Below are positions 31,231 to 43,871 of a DNA stretch of 64,000 nucleotides, in pieces. The translations under genes and the position numbers were made by a program. The stretch comes from Galeruca laticollis. Lineage: Eukaryota > Arthropoda > Insecta > Coleoptera > Chrysomelidae. Position 1 is the stretch's first letter. Every line of letters starts with the position of its first letter. Where the stretch lies: assembly GCA_963921935.1 (NCBI GenBank), contig OY998180.1, forward strand, positions 42,532,811 to 42,596,810, given 5' to 3'. The notes beneath the pieces are model-generated. The model was not told the DNA's origin and did no database searches. It saw only the letters and a list, made by a program, of their open reading frames with translations.

Positions 31231-33853
31231 CAGTCCTAGATCATCATAAGGGGCCCGCGGGGCCCGGGCCCACAGCGGCAAAATTTGAGGGGCGGCAAAT
31301 GCTTCTCGGTAAAAAAATTAAAGTTATTAGAAAAAACATAAAAACAGTTTTGTAACTATTTCCTTATAGAATTTACTGTCAGACCGTTTATATTTCCCGC
31401 GTCAACAAGTGATCTAAACTTGGCGAATTACGTAGATGGCGCTAACTCAGATAAGCCTGTCATACAATGCATGCTCGCTAGGAATGCTACCGCCTACGAG
31501 TGCACAAGTGTGTCGGAACGGAAAGCACTGTGTTATTAACATTTTGCCTCGCACGGACACACGTAACGAAAACCAATTAATTTTGAACTAGGTTTTGAAT
31601 GTGCATTTATTAGGGAGTTTTAGCAAGACGTACGTTTAGTTTGTCGTAACGTTATTGCACGACTGTATTTCTAATACTTCTTTTAGGAAATAACGTTATC
31701 GTAATATATTAAACGTCTTGCTAAAACTCTCTATTGTGTATACAGTGTCTAAATTTTCAGTAAAATCGAGTATCGACAATTATGGATGGAAGAAAAAGAC
31801 ATCAATATGCAAAACTAAGGGCAAAAAAAGTAAAGGAACAGAGTGATGTGCTAAACAAAACTATAAAAATAGACAGTTTTTTTTGTTTCTACTTCTAACC
31901 AGGCTCCGAGTGAGAGTGACAATGACATTATTAACGCCACTTGTCATGAAAACAAAGTTTATAATAAATGTTCTGTAAATGACAATGTTGACCGTAGTGA
32001 CTTTAGTGAATTCAATAATAGTGACTGTGAAACCTCAACCAGCAAGGATATTAGTTCCAGTACCAATTGCGTGATTAGCTGTGACCCTTCTGAATGAGTA
32101 ATTAATGACTTCACTATAGACATGTTATTAAAAAACCCAATAAACCAAAATCTGGATTCGGACTTTTGTAACTCAAAACGTGTTTATAAAGATAAACACA
32201 TCCCTGTTCGTATGAACTATGGCGAATGGAGAGAAAAGAAATCGTTTATATTTGATATATTCTCCTCGAACTGGAAATGTGTACTGTGCTCCCTGTTGTC
32301 TCTTCAGCAAAGAAAATAATCAATTTTTTAAAGGTTTTTCGGACTGGAAACATGCTGAGCAAAGAATTCAAGTACATGAAAATTCACCAACAGTGTGAAA
32401 TTTTGATGTTGAAACGTGGAGAATCAGTAGGAATCGACAAATCTTTAAAAATACATTTAGAAGCACAAGCAAAATACTGAAAGGTGTTCTTCATAGAGTT
32501 GTTGCTGTCATCAAGAAGTTGTCCAGTCGAGGTTTGCCTTTTCGAGGGAATGAAGAGAAGTTTGGATCATTATCAAATGGCAACTTTATAATGTCTTTGG
32601 AATTGATTGCCGAATTCAATCCATTCTTAGCTAACCATATTGCAGAGTATGGTAATCCAGGACGAGGGCATGTTTCTTATTTGTCGTCTACAACATGTGA
32701 TGAATTTATTCAAATAATGGCGAAAAAAGTGTTAAACATCATTGTATCAATCAGTGTAGATTCGTCCCCCGACGTTTCTCATGTTGATCAATTATCCTTC
32801 ATTATTCGGAGTGTCAACAATGATGGCAAACCGGTTGTGGTTTTAAACACAACGTTGGACATAAGGCCCAGCAATTAATAGAAGCTCTAATGGAGAATTT
32901 GAAGACTTGGGATATTGATATAAAAGACTGCAGAGGACAGAGTTTTGATAATGCTAGTAATACGTCTGGCCCATACAGTGGGTTGCAAGCACGTGTGAAA
33001 CCGTATGCATTTTAATCGATATATACAAAAAAAATTACATTCATTTACTTTAGAAAATAAAAGTGGTAGAAGCCAATTTTGGTGTTTATGTGAACAGAAG
33101 AATACAACAAACATTGTTCACAGTAAAGATGGTATTATTATACAAATATCAAATTTAATAAGGTCAAAGAATCTGCAGAATAGTTTCCCCAATTTGGACA
33201 TTGCGTTTAGGATGTACCTCTGTTTGTTTGTGACGAATTGTTCGGCCGAAAGGTCTTTTTCGGTGATGAAACGAATTAAAAGTTTTCTGAGGTCAACAAT
33301 GTCAAATGAAAAACTGAATCATTTAGCAATTCTACACATTGAAGCACACCTAGTGAATACTATAGATTTTAACGACATAGTTTCTGATTTTGCTTCCGCC
33401 AAAGCTCGCAAAAAACTTTTTAATTAAAGAAAAATAATGTGGTCACTTACCTAATTATTGTTTTTATAAATCATTATCTACGTTTGTTTATTAATAGATG
33501 TATTTCATTTAGTTGTTTTTTTTCCTGTACAAATTGCCCTATTACCAGTATGTATGCAAAAATCAGATCCATCTAGTTCTATTCATTTATACTTTTAACA
33601 CAATTTCGAGTTTCGGTAAAGCTTAATTCTTTTGTTGCAATTGCAAAAAATAGTAAGTAAGGCTTACCAGTTGTTAAGCCTTACTTAATATTAAAACTAC
33701 GTTGCCCTAAAAGGCCCTCAATGTTTTTCTGCTTTTTAGCACCATTAATTTATTTATAACATGTGTGTAGTGTAACATTGTAGTGCAATGACATGGGATA
33801 GGGGCGGCAAAAATTTGGGGCCCACAGCGGCATTGCACTTTAATCCGGCCCTG
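31231..33853 (+). mobile_element. hAT transposon (ZMYM1-like), decayed
   Basis: An exact 8-bp duplication CTTATAGG (31223-31230, 33854-33861) bounds ends CAGTCCTAGATC and CCGGCCCTG. The sub-ends GGGCCCACAGCGGCAAA and its inverse GGCGGC...GGGGCCCACAGCGGC form the terminal repeats. Length 2623 bp. Confidence 0.92.
31782..33427 (+). pseudogene. hAT transposase, zinc-finger MYM-type/DUF4371 family
   Basis: The start MDGRKRHQYAKLRAKKVKEQ is followed by frame breaks. A TTF-type finger region reads CCLFSKENNQFFKGFSDWKH (about 32290-32360). The central DUF4371-like part has FRGNEEKFGS, IAEFNPFLANHIAEYGN and SVDSSPDVSHVDQLS, including the first catalytic D region. The C-terminal dimerisation domain reads CLFVTNCSAERSFSVMKRIK then LNHLAILHIEAHL and ends at 33427. 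At least four stops or shifts, plus a deletion of the middle (about 33000), make it dead. Confidence 0.82.
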
Positions 33854-33980
33854 CTTATAGGTCCGTTTATACAATTGTCATACGCATAATTTTACTGACC
33901 TTGAAGTTCCCAAATTTTAACTTTATGATTATGATTAAGACGAGAATTGAAGTGCGCATGCGTCGAAACCGACAGACGAC

Positions 33981-34030
33981 CATAGAAAAAGTATATATAA
34001 AGGGAACTCGTTATATATACTTTTTCTATG
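33981..34030. repeat. Perfect small hairpin in the TAA-type element
   Basis: CATAGAAAAAGTATATA (33981-33997) is followed after 16 bases by TATATACTTTTTCTATG (34014-34030). Such internal hairpins occur in MITEs. Confidence 0.75.
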
Positions 34031-35916
34031 CAAGCGACATTGACAAGGGGGCGTTTCCATCACAGAATCCATTTTGTTGGCTGTTTTTTCAGGTTTTGTT
34101 GTGATTCATTGTTTATACCATACACGTGTATTATATTTGTATCATACTCTGTTGATTTTTGTGTAGAACTGGTTTTGAAAGATTAAATTGAATTGATTTT
34201 TGGTCATACGCGAATACTTAAAAAATTGTTCGTCATCAATATGCCACATATCTTTTAGTAGCGTAGCAAACAGACCCTCTTCTTCCGTTTCCAATTAATA
34301 GGTCTAGTTTTCCATCTTCCCCGCCTTCTTCTCAGCTGAATTACAGCCACCGCCGAAAGTGCAGCAAAACTCAAAAATAAATAAGACATATTTATTGTTT
34401 TGAGCACCTCCTGACTAATTTTCATTTTTTGAAAAATTGTACACTACCGAGGAAAATACACAAAAGTTATCAAAAACAGAAATGACCATAGATAACCTTT
34501 ATGAAATGACGTTTGACCACTGGTTTGACGTTTGTTTCACTTATCTATGGCTGAAGGCTAACTTCATTTATATGAATCTTATGCTTATGACTGTGACTAT
34601 TAAAGTTGTATAAACGCCTTTTAGAATTGTGATTATGTTTATGATTCTGACTGTGATTATGACTATGTAAATGTTGTATAAACCCGCCTTAAATTTTAAC
34701 AAAGAAACAAAGTGATAAATGTCTTATGCTAATATAAAAATTGTGAAGTCGAAATTAATAAACGTCAAATAGAAATGCGTAAGTACTTATGTTTTTGTAA
34801 TTACTTTTGTCAGATCTGTTTTTATATCTTTAATATAAATGTTGGTACCAACAAAGACAAAAAAAAACTAACCTGGTCCTCACAACCCCACTAATACTCC
34901 TTCTTGAAGTGTTGTCTTTCAAAACCATACCATACAGAACTGCCGGTGTCTCCAATAATTGTTATTCTTTATAAAATATTTTTATATGTAGTTTCTTTAT
35001 AATATTGCGTCTTATATATTTTTATTTGCCGCTTCTACTGTTCATTCGGGACTCTTTTATACAATTTTGATAGTTTTTTTTATCTAAAATTTCTTATCAT
35101 TTCTACCATATGTCATACCTCGTTCATTCTCAAAAACTTCTTCCCACTTTTTCAATCAACAAGCTCTCATTGTTTTTTGTTGCTATGTCCTAATCATATG
35201 TGTGCTGATTCTAATTCTTAAGTGTTATTTTTTTTAAATTATGTTTGTGTCCTTTTAAAATGTTCTTTCTACCAAATTATTATTATTCTTTTACATAAAC
35301 TATCCTCTATTCCTATTTTCTAATTCCTAAATAATAGCTTAAATTACTCAACAACAAAATTCATATATTTCCTGACACAATAAATATAAAGTTCAGTGGT
35401 TTCTGCTTCTTTTTCGATTTGTTGCATTATTCATTTCCATAGACTTTTTTGACATCTATGTCACTGTAAATGTAACCAAACAATTCTCTCCTAGGTGACA
35501 GTTCCTAAACTCTTGACATTACATATTATAGAATTCTCAACTTAATGTCACATCAAAACACTAGTAAGGTCATCTTGTACATTTACCAAGTATTTGTATA
35601 TTTCACAGTATTTCACGTTGATAATCATTTTAAATAAAAATGGTTAGAAATTAAAAGCAAGTATTTTTTATAATTCTATTAATTTTGTAATGGCTGAACT
35701 ACACATAACCCAAAAATGAAAAGACACTATCATTCGGATACGAAATTAAGTAAGTAAATGGTATCAAATCAATTTCTCCATCCAACATTATAAATTTTAT
35801 TCCAAACGTAAATCCGAATATCAGCAGCCTTATTAGTTCTGTCACAACGTCAATGTATTCAAGAAAATAGATTAAAGGTGCTCATTATACTTGCTATATG
35901 GTTCATACTATGATAA

Positions 35917-36198
35917 CTTTCCCAAAATTTGTTTTCTTATTTATTTGATTCTAAAAGAAATAAGAAAACCAAATTTTCCCTATTTATTGCTTCGACTGCC
36001 TATTTATTAACATTCTAATTATTTACATTATAAGAAATCAACTAGCACAATTATTACAATAATGTTCATTCGGTACTTCGTAATATATTATTTTAAATTC
36101 ATTAATATTATTTTTTATTTACAGTCCGTCATTGTTATTTAATGATAGTTATTATTTATTAGTATTGTCCTATATATTATATCATATCAATGCTATCT
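35917..36198 (-). other. Gypsy 3' untranslated region and polypurine tract
   Basis: AT-rich stretch between the integrase stop and the 3' LTR, ending in a purine run that would prime plus-strand DNA. Confidence 0.55.
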
Positions 36199-36877
36199 TT
36201 ACTCAGAATAAAATTTATATAATTGACTGATATTAAATATTCCTCTTATTCTTTCACTAATAGGATCCTTTAAAACGTAGCTATTGACTCCGTTTGTATT
36301 GTCAATCATATATGGACCTTCAAATGGCAATTGTAATTTTGCACATTTCTTTTTCTTTTCATTTGGTATCATTAATGCCTTGACAATAACTAATTCACCT
36401 TTTTTGAATATAGTTTGTTTCTTAATATCTTTTAATTTCCTTTGTACAAATTTATCCCCATTTCTTTTTAATTTTATATTGACCTTCTCTATCAATTCTT
36501 CATAATTTTGTATTAATTTAGATTCCCATGGTCGATCTGGCATCACATGTTTCATTAAGACTATTGGTGGAATCTCCGTTACAGTATTTGGAATTCCATT
36601 TAAAAATTCTTCAATCATTGTAAGTTGCTGATCCCATCTTTCATGGTGATTATTTGTTAGTATTCGAAGATATTTAATAATCTCTCTAATATACCTTTCC
36701 GATGGATTTGTGCAAGGATTTCTCACGCTGGTATATAAAGGGTTAATATGAGATTTTTTTAGCCAATTTTGAATTCTCTTATTATTAAAGTAAGTAGCAT
36801 TATCCATAATACAATTTTCCGGTATACCCACTTCAATAAAATATTTTGTTAAATTTTCCTGTACCACCTTTGTATTT

Positions 36878-37127
36878 AAATGAAAAAGACTATCCATCTC
36901 GAATGTAGTCTGTAGGTAAATAGCAGTAAGTAAAACTCGAAATCAGTACTACAGCATATATTAGTGAAAGGTGAAGAAGGGCAACTAGTTTCGGCTCACT
37001 GAGCCATCATCAGGCCTGTAAAAGGTATCAAGATAAAAATAGGAATTCACAACATGTCGAATTACCTTAATGAATTGAAAGAGTAAGCCGTCACATGTCC
37101 GTGGCATCCAGCAGACTCCGACATATG
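36878..37127 (-). mobile_element. 250-bp hammerhead-bearing insertion in integrase
   Basis: An exact 8-bp duplication TTGTATTT (36870-36877 and 37128-37135) brackets 250 bases that break the integrase frame. Removing them restores continuous coding. No frame of its own. A hammerhead-like core lies in the middle on the minus strand. Small size, no poly(A) and the ribozyme suggest a retrozyme or Penelope-end derivative. Confidence 0.85.
36979..37020 (-). ncRNA. Hammerhead ribozyme-like motif
   Basis: Minus strand: CAGGC, CTGATGA (37007-37013), hairpin GGCTC-AGT-GAGCC as stem II, GAAAC (36988-36992), TA, then GTT and GCCC. The core is intact. Stem I is only three G/C pairs in primary sequence and the cleavage triplet is GTT instead of GTC, which hammerheads tolerate. 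Confidence 0.55.
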
Positions 37128-39590
37128 TTGTATTTGTTTTCTTTGTTGGGTATAATTTTATGTATTTGGAAATTTTTTCCAATATTACTAAAATATGTAG
37201 ATTTCTATTTATCTCACTTGGGATCAAATTTGACATAAAATCTATTGCTATTATTTCTAATGGTTTCTTAACTATTATTGTTTTTGGCACATTTTGATTA
37301 CGCATATTTTTTTCTTTCGTCATTTGACAAAAACGACAAATTTTTATTATATCTTTAGTGATTGCTAAATCTCCTTTAGCAATATAGTTTTCTCTGAAAA
37401 CTAACTAAGTTTTTCGACTCCCTATGTGTCCATATCTGATATGTAATTCTTGCAAAATTTCTCTTGCTGGTTCTATATCTGTTTCATTCACCTCTTTATA
37501 ATAAATGTTATTTTCTTGTAATGCTCTATCCGTTTCATTTTTTGGTAGATTTTCTTGATCTTCTAAAATTCTTTTTATTGTAAATAAATCCTCTTCTTCT
37601 AATATCTATTTATACCTATTTTAATCTGCCTGTCTACATTTCTAGATCTGTCTTCCATCCGAGTAATGGAGTCTGGCACTACATTTGATTTTCCAGATAT
37701 ATATTTTATCGAATAATCATACTCTTGTAATAACAGTGCCCACCTATGTATTCTATTATTTCCATATTTATTATTGAGAATAGAGGTTAGAGCCTGATTA
37801 TCACTTTCTATCGTAAAATGGTTTCCTAGTAAATGAAATCTAAGTTTCTTTATTGAAAAAATTATACTAGCTAGTTCCAATTCACTAACACTATAGTTCT
37901 TTTCACTTTTCTTTGTTGTTCGTGACACAAAACATATTGGAACTTCTACTCCTTCCACGTTTTGTACTAACACTCCTGCTAATCTATTAATAGAAGCATC
38001 AGTCCTCAAAATAAAAGGAAAATCATACCTCGGATGATACATTTTTAAACTGTCTATAAATTGTGCCTTAATATCTTGAAACGCCTTTTCTCTTTGTGTA
38101 TTCCAATTCCATTTTACATTTTTCTTTAAAAGTTCAATTAAAGGTATTTCTCTTTCACTTAAATCAGGAATTATTCTCTTATAATAATTGAGCATTCCCA
38201 AGAATCTTCTTAATGTTTTTAGATTCTTAGGTCTTGCATATTCTTGTATGACTTTTATTCTTTCAGGATCTAATTGTATAACATTTTAATTTATTTTATA
38301 TCCTAAATATATTATTTCTTCCTTATAATATTCACATTTTTCACTGTTTAATTTTAGGCCTGCCGAGTCAAGTTCCCTCAGTATCGTTTCAAGATGTTGA
38401 TGGTGTTCATATTTGTTATTTGAATAAATTAAAATGTCATCCACATAGTGAAGAACAAAGGATTCGTATTTGTTGAAAATTTTATTTAGTGCCCTTACTA
38501 ATGAACTACATGCACTTTGTACACCAAATGGCACAACACAAAATCTATAAATTTCTCCATCTATAGAGAATGCCGTATAGTCTCGACTATCCTCATGTAG
38601 AGGTATTAGCCAGAAACTATGTTTAAGATCCAATTTTGAAAAGATTGATGTGTTTGTAATTCGTCTTAAAATAGCTTCAACTGACATAGGTGCCTCATAT
38701 TGAGGTTTTGAAAATTTATTTATATTTCTGGCATCTAAGCATAATCTTAACTCTCCATTTTTTTTTTATTACCACAACAATAGGATTTATGAATTGTGAA
38801 TTACTTTTTTCAGTTATTTTACTTTCTATTAATTCTTGTATATATTTTCTCATTTGATCTTTATGTTTGTATGGAATAGGATATGTTTTAGCTTTAAAAT
38901 TTGTAATATTTTCATTAACTTCTATTTTATGTACAAAATCTTTTGCAATTCGATTTTCCTTTGAAAATAAATTATTATAATCTATTCATCAACATTCTTC
39001 TTTCTATTCTTCTGGATAATCTATTACCATTTCAATTCCTTCTTTTTCTTCTTTATTGTCATTATAACATCATTTGTTATTCATTTCTTCTTTGAACATA
39101 TTATTTATTTTTATTTGTTCTTCTTTTAAAGCTTTTATTTCAAAATTTATCCATTTTTTATTTAATTTAATTTTCCTTTCTTCCATATTTATAATCGTTT
39201 TATGCTTTTCTAGTTCATCACATCCTATTATTATGTCAGTTTCTATATTTGGAGCAATTCATACTTGTAAATTAATTTCTTCAACTTCAATATTGACATC
39301 TATGTTTATTGATTTATTTATTTCACATAACTTTTTACAATTAGCACCAATCAAATTGATTTTGGGAATTTTTATTATATTTTTCTCAGGAATATTCAGC
39401 TTATCAACAAAATTTTCATTTATTACAGATGCTTCTGATCCACTATCTATTAATAATTTTGATTCTATATTGTTTACTAAACCAGTTATTATAATTAAAC
39501 CATTATTCCCATTTATATCTATGTTTTCATTTAATTCTATAAATTCATTTGGATTTTCATAAATATATTTGAATAGATTTTATTTATTTG

Positions 39591-39977
39591 ATGTGTGCAT
39601 CATTAAAAATTTTGGCTGTCATTACTTTCATCTGTTGTCTGTCCCATACTCCCTATATGTATTTCGTGTGTATTGATTCTTGTTTTATTCATGTCGTTAT
39701 TTGTTTCTTGTCTTTCTTCTGATCTGCTTCTTCTGGTATTGTTTCCAATTCTCTGGTAGTTTACTCTTCTTGTTCCATCATCTTCATTTCTTCTTGGCAT
39801 ATTACAATCAGAGTTTCTTCTTCCATTTTCTCTATATTGTCTGTCATTCCTGCAATTGTTGTCTCTGTCCATATTATTATTATTATTATATCTTTGATTA
39901 TAATTATCATTGTTATTATTAGCATTGTTTCTATTATTATAATTATTATTACTGTTTCTATAATTATCATTGTTATT
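39591..39977 (-). pseudogene. Gypsy gag C-terminal part, low complexity
   Basis: Asn/Arg-rich frame (NNCRNDRQYRENGRRNS, 39603-39872) continues gag after the LINE insertion. Upstream DNA is ATT/TATC-rich tandem sequence coding for polar repeats. No CCHC knuckle is visible. Confidence 0.55.
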
Positions 39978-40065
39978 TTTTTTTTTTTTTGTTGATGAAG
40001 GCGTCGACTACGTGGTCATTAGCCTTATATATGTCTTAACTATTTACATTTTGGTATTAGTTAAA

Positions 40066-43000
40066 TTAAATTTTGTTATATACATTTATCATTTTCAAAT
40101 AGGTAATAACTTTTTTTATATTTTTTGTAATGGTTAAACAAAGTTTTATATCATTTGGAAGCATAACTTGTTGGCGTTGGTTAATATATTGTGTACATTC
40201 TAATAATAAGTGATCTATTGTTAAAATTGTATTGCATATTTCGCATCTTGGTGGATTTTGTCCTAGTAACATGTAGGAGGATGTAAGATGTGTATGTCCA
40301 ATTCTCATTCTTGTCAATTTCACTTGTTCCTGTCTCTTTAGTTGCAAATTCGCTGCCCAGGGTTTGACATGAATCTTTAACCTTCTCAGTTTTGACACAT
40401 GTTGATTCCATTGTTCTTGCCATGTTGACATAATTTTCAGTTTCATGTAATTTTTGTAGTCTTCTGATCTTATTGGGATATCTTCTGGTTGATTACTTAG
40501 TGCTCCTTTTGCGGCAACATCGGCATACTCGTTACCAGCTATACCAATATGACTTGGTATCCACACAAATATAACTTTTTTTCCGACAGTCTCCAAGTGG
40601 AATATATTGTTATGAATGTGTCTAATTAGGGGGTCGGGATTGAAGTTGTTTTCCAATGCCTTCAGTGAACTAAGCGAATCAGTACATATTATACTGGTAC
40701 CATGGTTTTCATTTTCTATGTATTTCAAAGATTTCCAAATGGCAAATAGCTCTGTGGTGAACACTGTAGTAGTTTCTAGTAATGTCCAAGATCTAGTTAT
40801 ATTCTCAGTGTAGAAGGCACATCCAGCGCTATCATTACCTTTTGAGCCATCCGTGTAAATAATTTTGGAATTTGGATACGAGTCTATAATAGATAGAAAT
40901 TCTTGTTTAATAAGGTCGGTTGGGTGTTGCTCTTTTTGATATTTTAGACATTCAAAATGTATTTTTAATTTACTTAATAACCATGGAGAGACTTCATATT
41001 CTTGATAACAGTAGAAAGGAGGACAAGACATATTTAACTTTTCTAACAACTCTTTAAATCTAATTCTGACTGGTCTGGTAATTGTTGACCGCATTTCAAA
41101 TACTTCATTCTCCCGAACAGTGAGGATCTCATGAACAGGATGTTTATGTAGGGCTAACATTTTCAAAGAGTAATTTGAAAGTAATAGCTGTCTTCTGTAC
41201 TGTAGTGGTGGTATAGATGCTTCACAACAAAGTGATAATGTTGGACTTGTTCGAAAGGCACCAAGGGCAACAAGTAATGCTGTTCTTTGGATGGTATCGA
41301 GTGGTCTTAGTGAAGAAGGTTTTGCTGAGGCATATATAATACTTCCATAATCAATACGTGGTAAAATAAAAGATTTATAGAATTTGAGTAAGATCTGACT
41401 ATCGCATCCCCATCTTATACTTGACACTGATTTCAGAATATTCAAATATTTCTTACAGTTATTGGTAAGTTCGTTGATGTGTAATTTCCAATTGAGTTTT
41501 CTATCCATAGTTACACCCAAGACTCGTGACGATGATTTTATTTCTACATTGGTATCTTCCAAAAACAGAGTTGGCTCGCGGTGAGAGGATCTTAATCTGC
41601 AGAAATGTACACAATGCGTTTTAGTTTTTGAGAAAGTGAAGCCTATTCTTTTTGCAGCATTATTAATTTTATTTATATTTCTTTGCAGAATCTCTTCAAT
41701 ATTTTCAATATCTTTAGATTGATAGTAGATAACTAAATCATCAACATATATACTTCTCCCAACATTCTCTTCAACTATATTTACAAGATCATTAACGGCT
41801 ATTGCGAACAGAATAACACTTAGAGTTGAACCTTGTGGAATACCATTTTTTTGGACACGTATGTCGGATAACGTTTGTTGCACTCTAACTCTGAAAGTTC
41901 TTTCCTCCAAAAAGTTTTTTATAAAAATTGGTAAGTTACCCTTGAATCCCCATTGTTCAAGAGATTTGAGAATACCTAATCGCCATGTTTGATCAAATGC
42001 TTTTTCTATATCAAAGAAGACTGCAACTAGATGGCATCTTTCTGCAAAGGAGTTTTGAATAGCATTTTCAAGTAAAACAAGCTGGTCATTTGTAGAGTGA
42101 TGTTTGCGAAAGCCCATTTGATGATCACTTAACAAATTTCTTTTTTCTAATTCCCACATGAGTCTTATGCTTACCATTTTTTCTAATAATTTACCCAAGC
42201 AACAGGTGAGGGAGATAGGACGATAACTAGTTGCAGACTCGAGATCTTTTCCTGGTTTTGGTATTGGTATAATCGTTGCTTCCTTCCATTGTGTAGGGTA
42301 AGAATGCTTTTGCCAAATATTGTTGAATATTGTAATTAAATATTTTTTTTGTTTTTCAGGTAAGTTGTCAATAAACTGATAAATAATTTGATCGTGTCCT
42401 GGAGCTGATGGTTTCGCTTCTTTTAATACATTTTCTAATTCTTCTAATTTAAAAGGAATATTATATTCAAAATATTGATCCGTAGCAAAGTTAGGTAAGG
42501 GATACGTCTGGCTATTTATATTAGTTTCTCCACTTACTTGCTCAAAATACTTCGCAAGTTCATCTGATATGTCTTGATGACTAGATATTTTTGTATCACG
42601 AATTGTTAATTGAGGGGAAGGTAGATTGAAGGTTTTTCCAATTATGCTACGAATCTTTTGCCATACTTCTTTACTAGGAGTCTTTGTATTTATTGTACTG
42701 ATATACTCTTGCCAAGATCTCTTTTTGGCTTCTACAATTAGATAACGAGCTCTAGCTCTTAACTGTTTGAATTCAATTAACGTTTCTCTTGTCATGTTTC
42801 TTTTAAATAAATTGAAAGCTCTCTTTTTCTTTTTCACAGCTTCAGCAATTTCTTGATTCCACCATGGTACTTTTTTGACATTTGCGCAACTTTTAGTCAT
42901 GGGAACCGAAACGGTTGCAGCATCAATTAATGCATCTGTGAAGTGTTTCAGAAGCAAATTTATATCACCCACATTTTCAGGGATAAAAGATTCAAGAAGT

Positions 43001-43708
43001 TCGCGATAGAGAGGCCAATTTGCTTTGTTTGGTAACCATCTTTTTGGTATGTTCTCGTATTTTATTCTAGCAGCAAATTCAATGACGATAGGGATATGAT
43101 CGGTATTATGCTCATCTAGAACACTCCATTTTATATTTGGCTCTAATATAGGTGAACATATTGTAAGGTCTAATTGAGAGAGAGTGTTTGACCAACTATT
43201 GATATAAGTACCTTCACCGGTATTTAAGATATTGAGATTAAATTCTTCGAGTATTTCCTCTATGATCAGTATATGATGAGCCCCATAGAGTATTATGTGA
43301 GTTGAAATCTCCAAGGATAATGAAAGGAACAGGAAGTTGTCTAACAAGATCTTGAAGGTCGTCTGGTCTCCAATAGATGTCAGGGAGGTATATATTACAA
43401 ATGGTCATTTTTATTGGATAATTCAGTTGGACTGCTATTGCTTGTAAATTCGTATTCAATTTTATTTCCTCCATTTTGATATTTGTCTTAGTATATATAG
43501 ATACACCACCATGAGCTCTTCTGCGGGGATCGATACTTAAATTGACACAATTATAGGTTCTTAGAGAAAATTGTTCATGAGGTTTTAGGTGTGTTTCTTG
43601 TATGCAGATACAGAATGGTTTATATTTTACAATAATTTCTTTTAGCTCTGGGTAATGGTGTTTTAGTCCATTACAGTTCCACTGTAATAATGTTTCTAGG
43701 TTCGCCAT
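40066..43708 (-). pseudogene. I-type LINE ORF2: endonuclease, RT, RNase H (one frameshift)
   Basis: The start MANLETLLQWNCNGLKHHYP (43708) follows ORF1 by 163 bases. APE endonuclease: ICIQETHLKP, IILGDFNSHNTLWGSS, TDHIPIVIEF. RT: ATSYRPISLTCCLGKLLEKM, FFDIEKAFDQTW, GIPQGSTLSVILFAIAVNDL, catalytic YVDDLVIY. RNase H: IYTDGSKGNDSAGCAFY, TTELFAIWKSL, CTDSLSSLKAL and VWIPSHIGIAGNEYAD. A C-terminal CEICNTILTIDHLLLEC finger follows. A single frameshift at about 43250-43270, inside the endonuclease after GSSYTDHRG, is the only break in about 1200 codons. RNase H places it in the I group. One sequencing error could account for the shift. Confidence 0.92.
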
Positions 43709-43871
43709 TAGTTAAGTGAGTTGAAAAGAAATATTTATTTTATATGAATGTTAATATAATTAAGCATTACCTAGAGTGAAAATAAGTAGTTTAATAAGTT
43801 AGATATAAAAATGTGAATAAATTGTAAAATATGTATATAAAAATTATTTAAAATTTAATTGTTATAAAATA

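Larger units (their letters stand above)
31154..34689. mobile_element. TIR transposon with TAA duplication (PIF/Harbinger-like MITE), split by hAT
   Basis: Ends AGGCGGGTTTATACAACATT and its inverse (34670-34689) are flanked by TAA (31151-31153, 34690-34692). The right LTR shows the empty site. The native element is about 0.9 kb with subterminal repeats of TTGTATAAAC and no transposase frame. The three-base TAA duplication suggests PIF/Harbinger; other non-autonomous types are possible. Confidence 0.82.
30720..35916 (-). repeat. 3' LTR of the gypsy element (interrupted)
   Basis: Matches the right LTR over about 1.66 kb once the inserted element 31154-34689 is removed. It contains a 97-bp tandem duplication (…GTCTTATGCTAATA…) whose junction is where the insertion landed. 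Confidence 0.85.
36199..39590 (-). pseudogene. Gypsy pol (protease, RT, RNase H, integrase)
   Basis: Minus-strand order: protease with LLIDSGSEAS (about 39440), RT with FSKLDLKHSFW, FCVVPFG and catalytic HYVDDILIYS (38687-38286), RNase H with ILRTDAS and SESDN-type residues (38201-37599), integrase with IAIDFMSN (about 37240), then ENCIMDNATYF as the second catalytic region and a C-terminal GPY-like end (36897-36199). Stops and shifts separate the domains, and a 250-bp element splits integrase at 36878-37127. The gene would supply processing, reverse transcription and integration. Ty3/gypsy is firm; no envelope frame is seen. Confidence 0.85.

Noticed and set aside
36284..36505. 73-codon plus-strand frame opposite integrase
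   Set aside because: Antisense of the gypsy integrase C-terminus.
39074..39562. 162-codon plus-strand frame that looks like a membrane protein
   Set aside because: Antisense of the gypsy protease region, which carries the DSGS motif on the minus strand.
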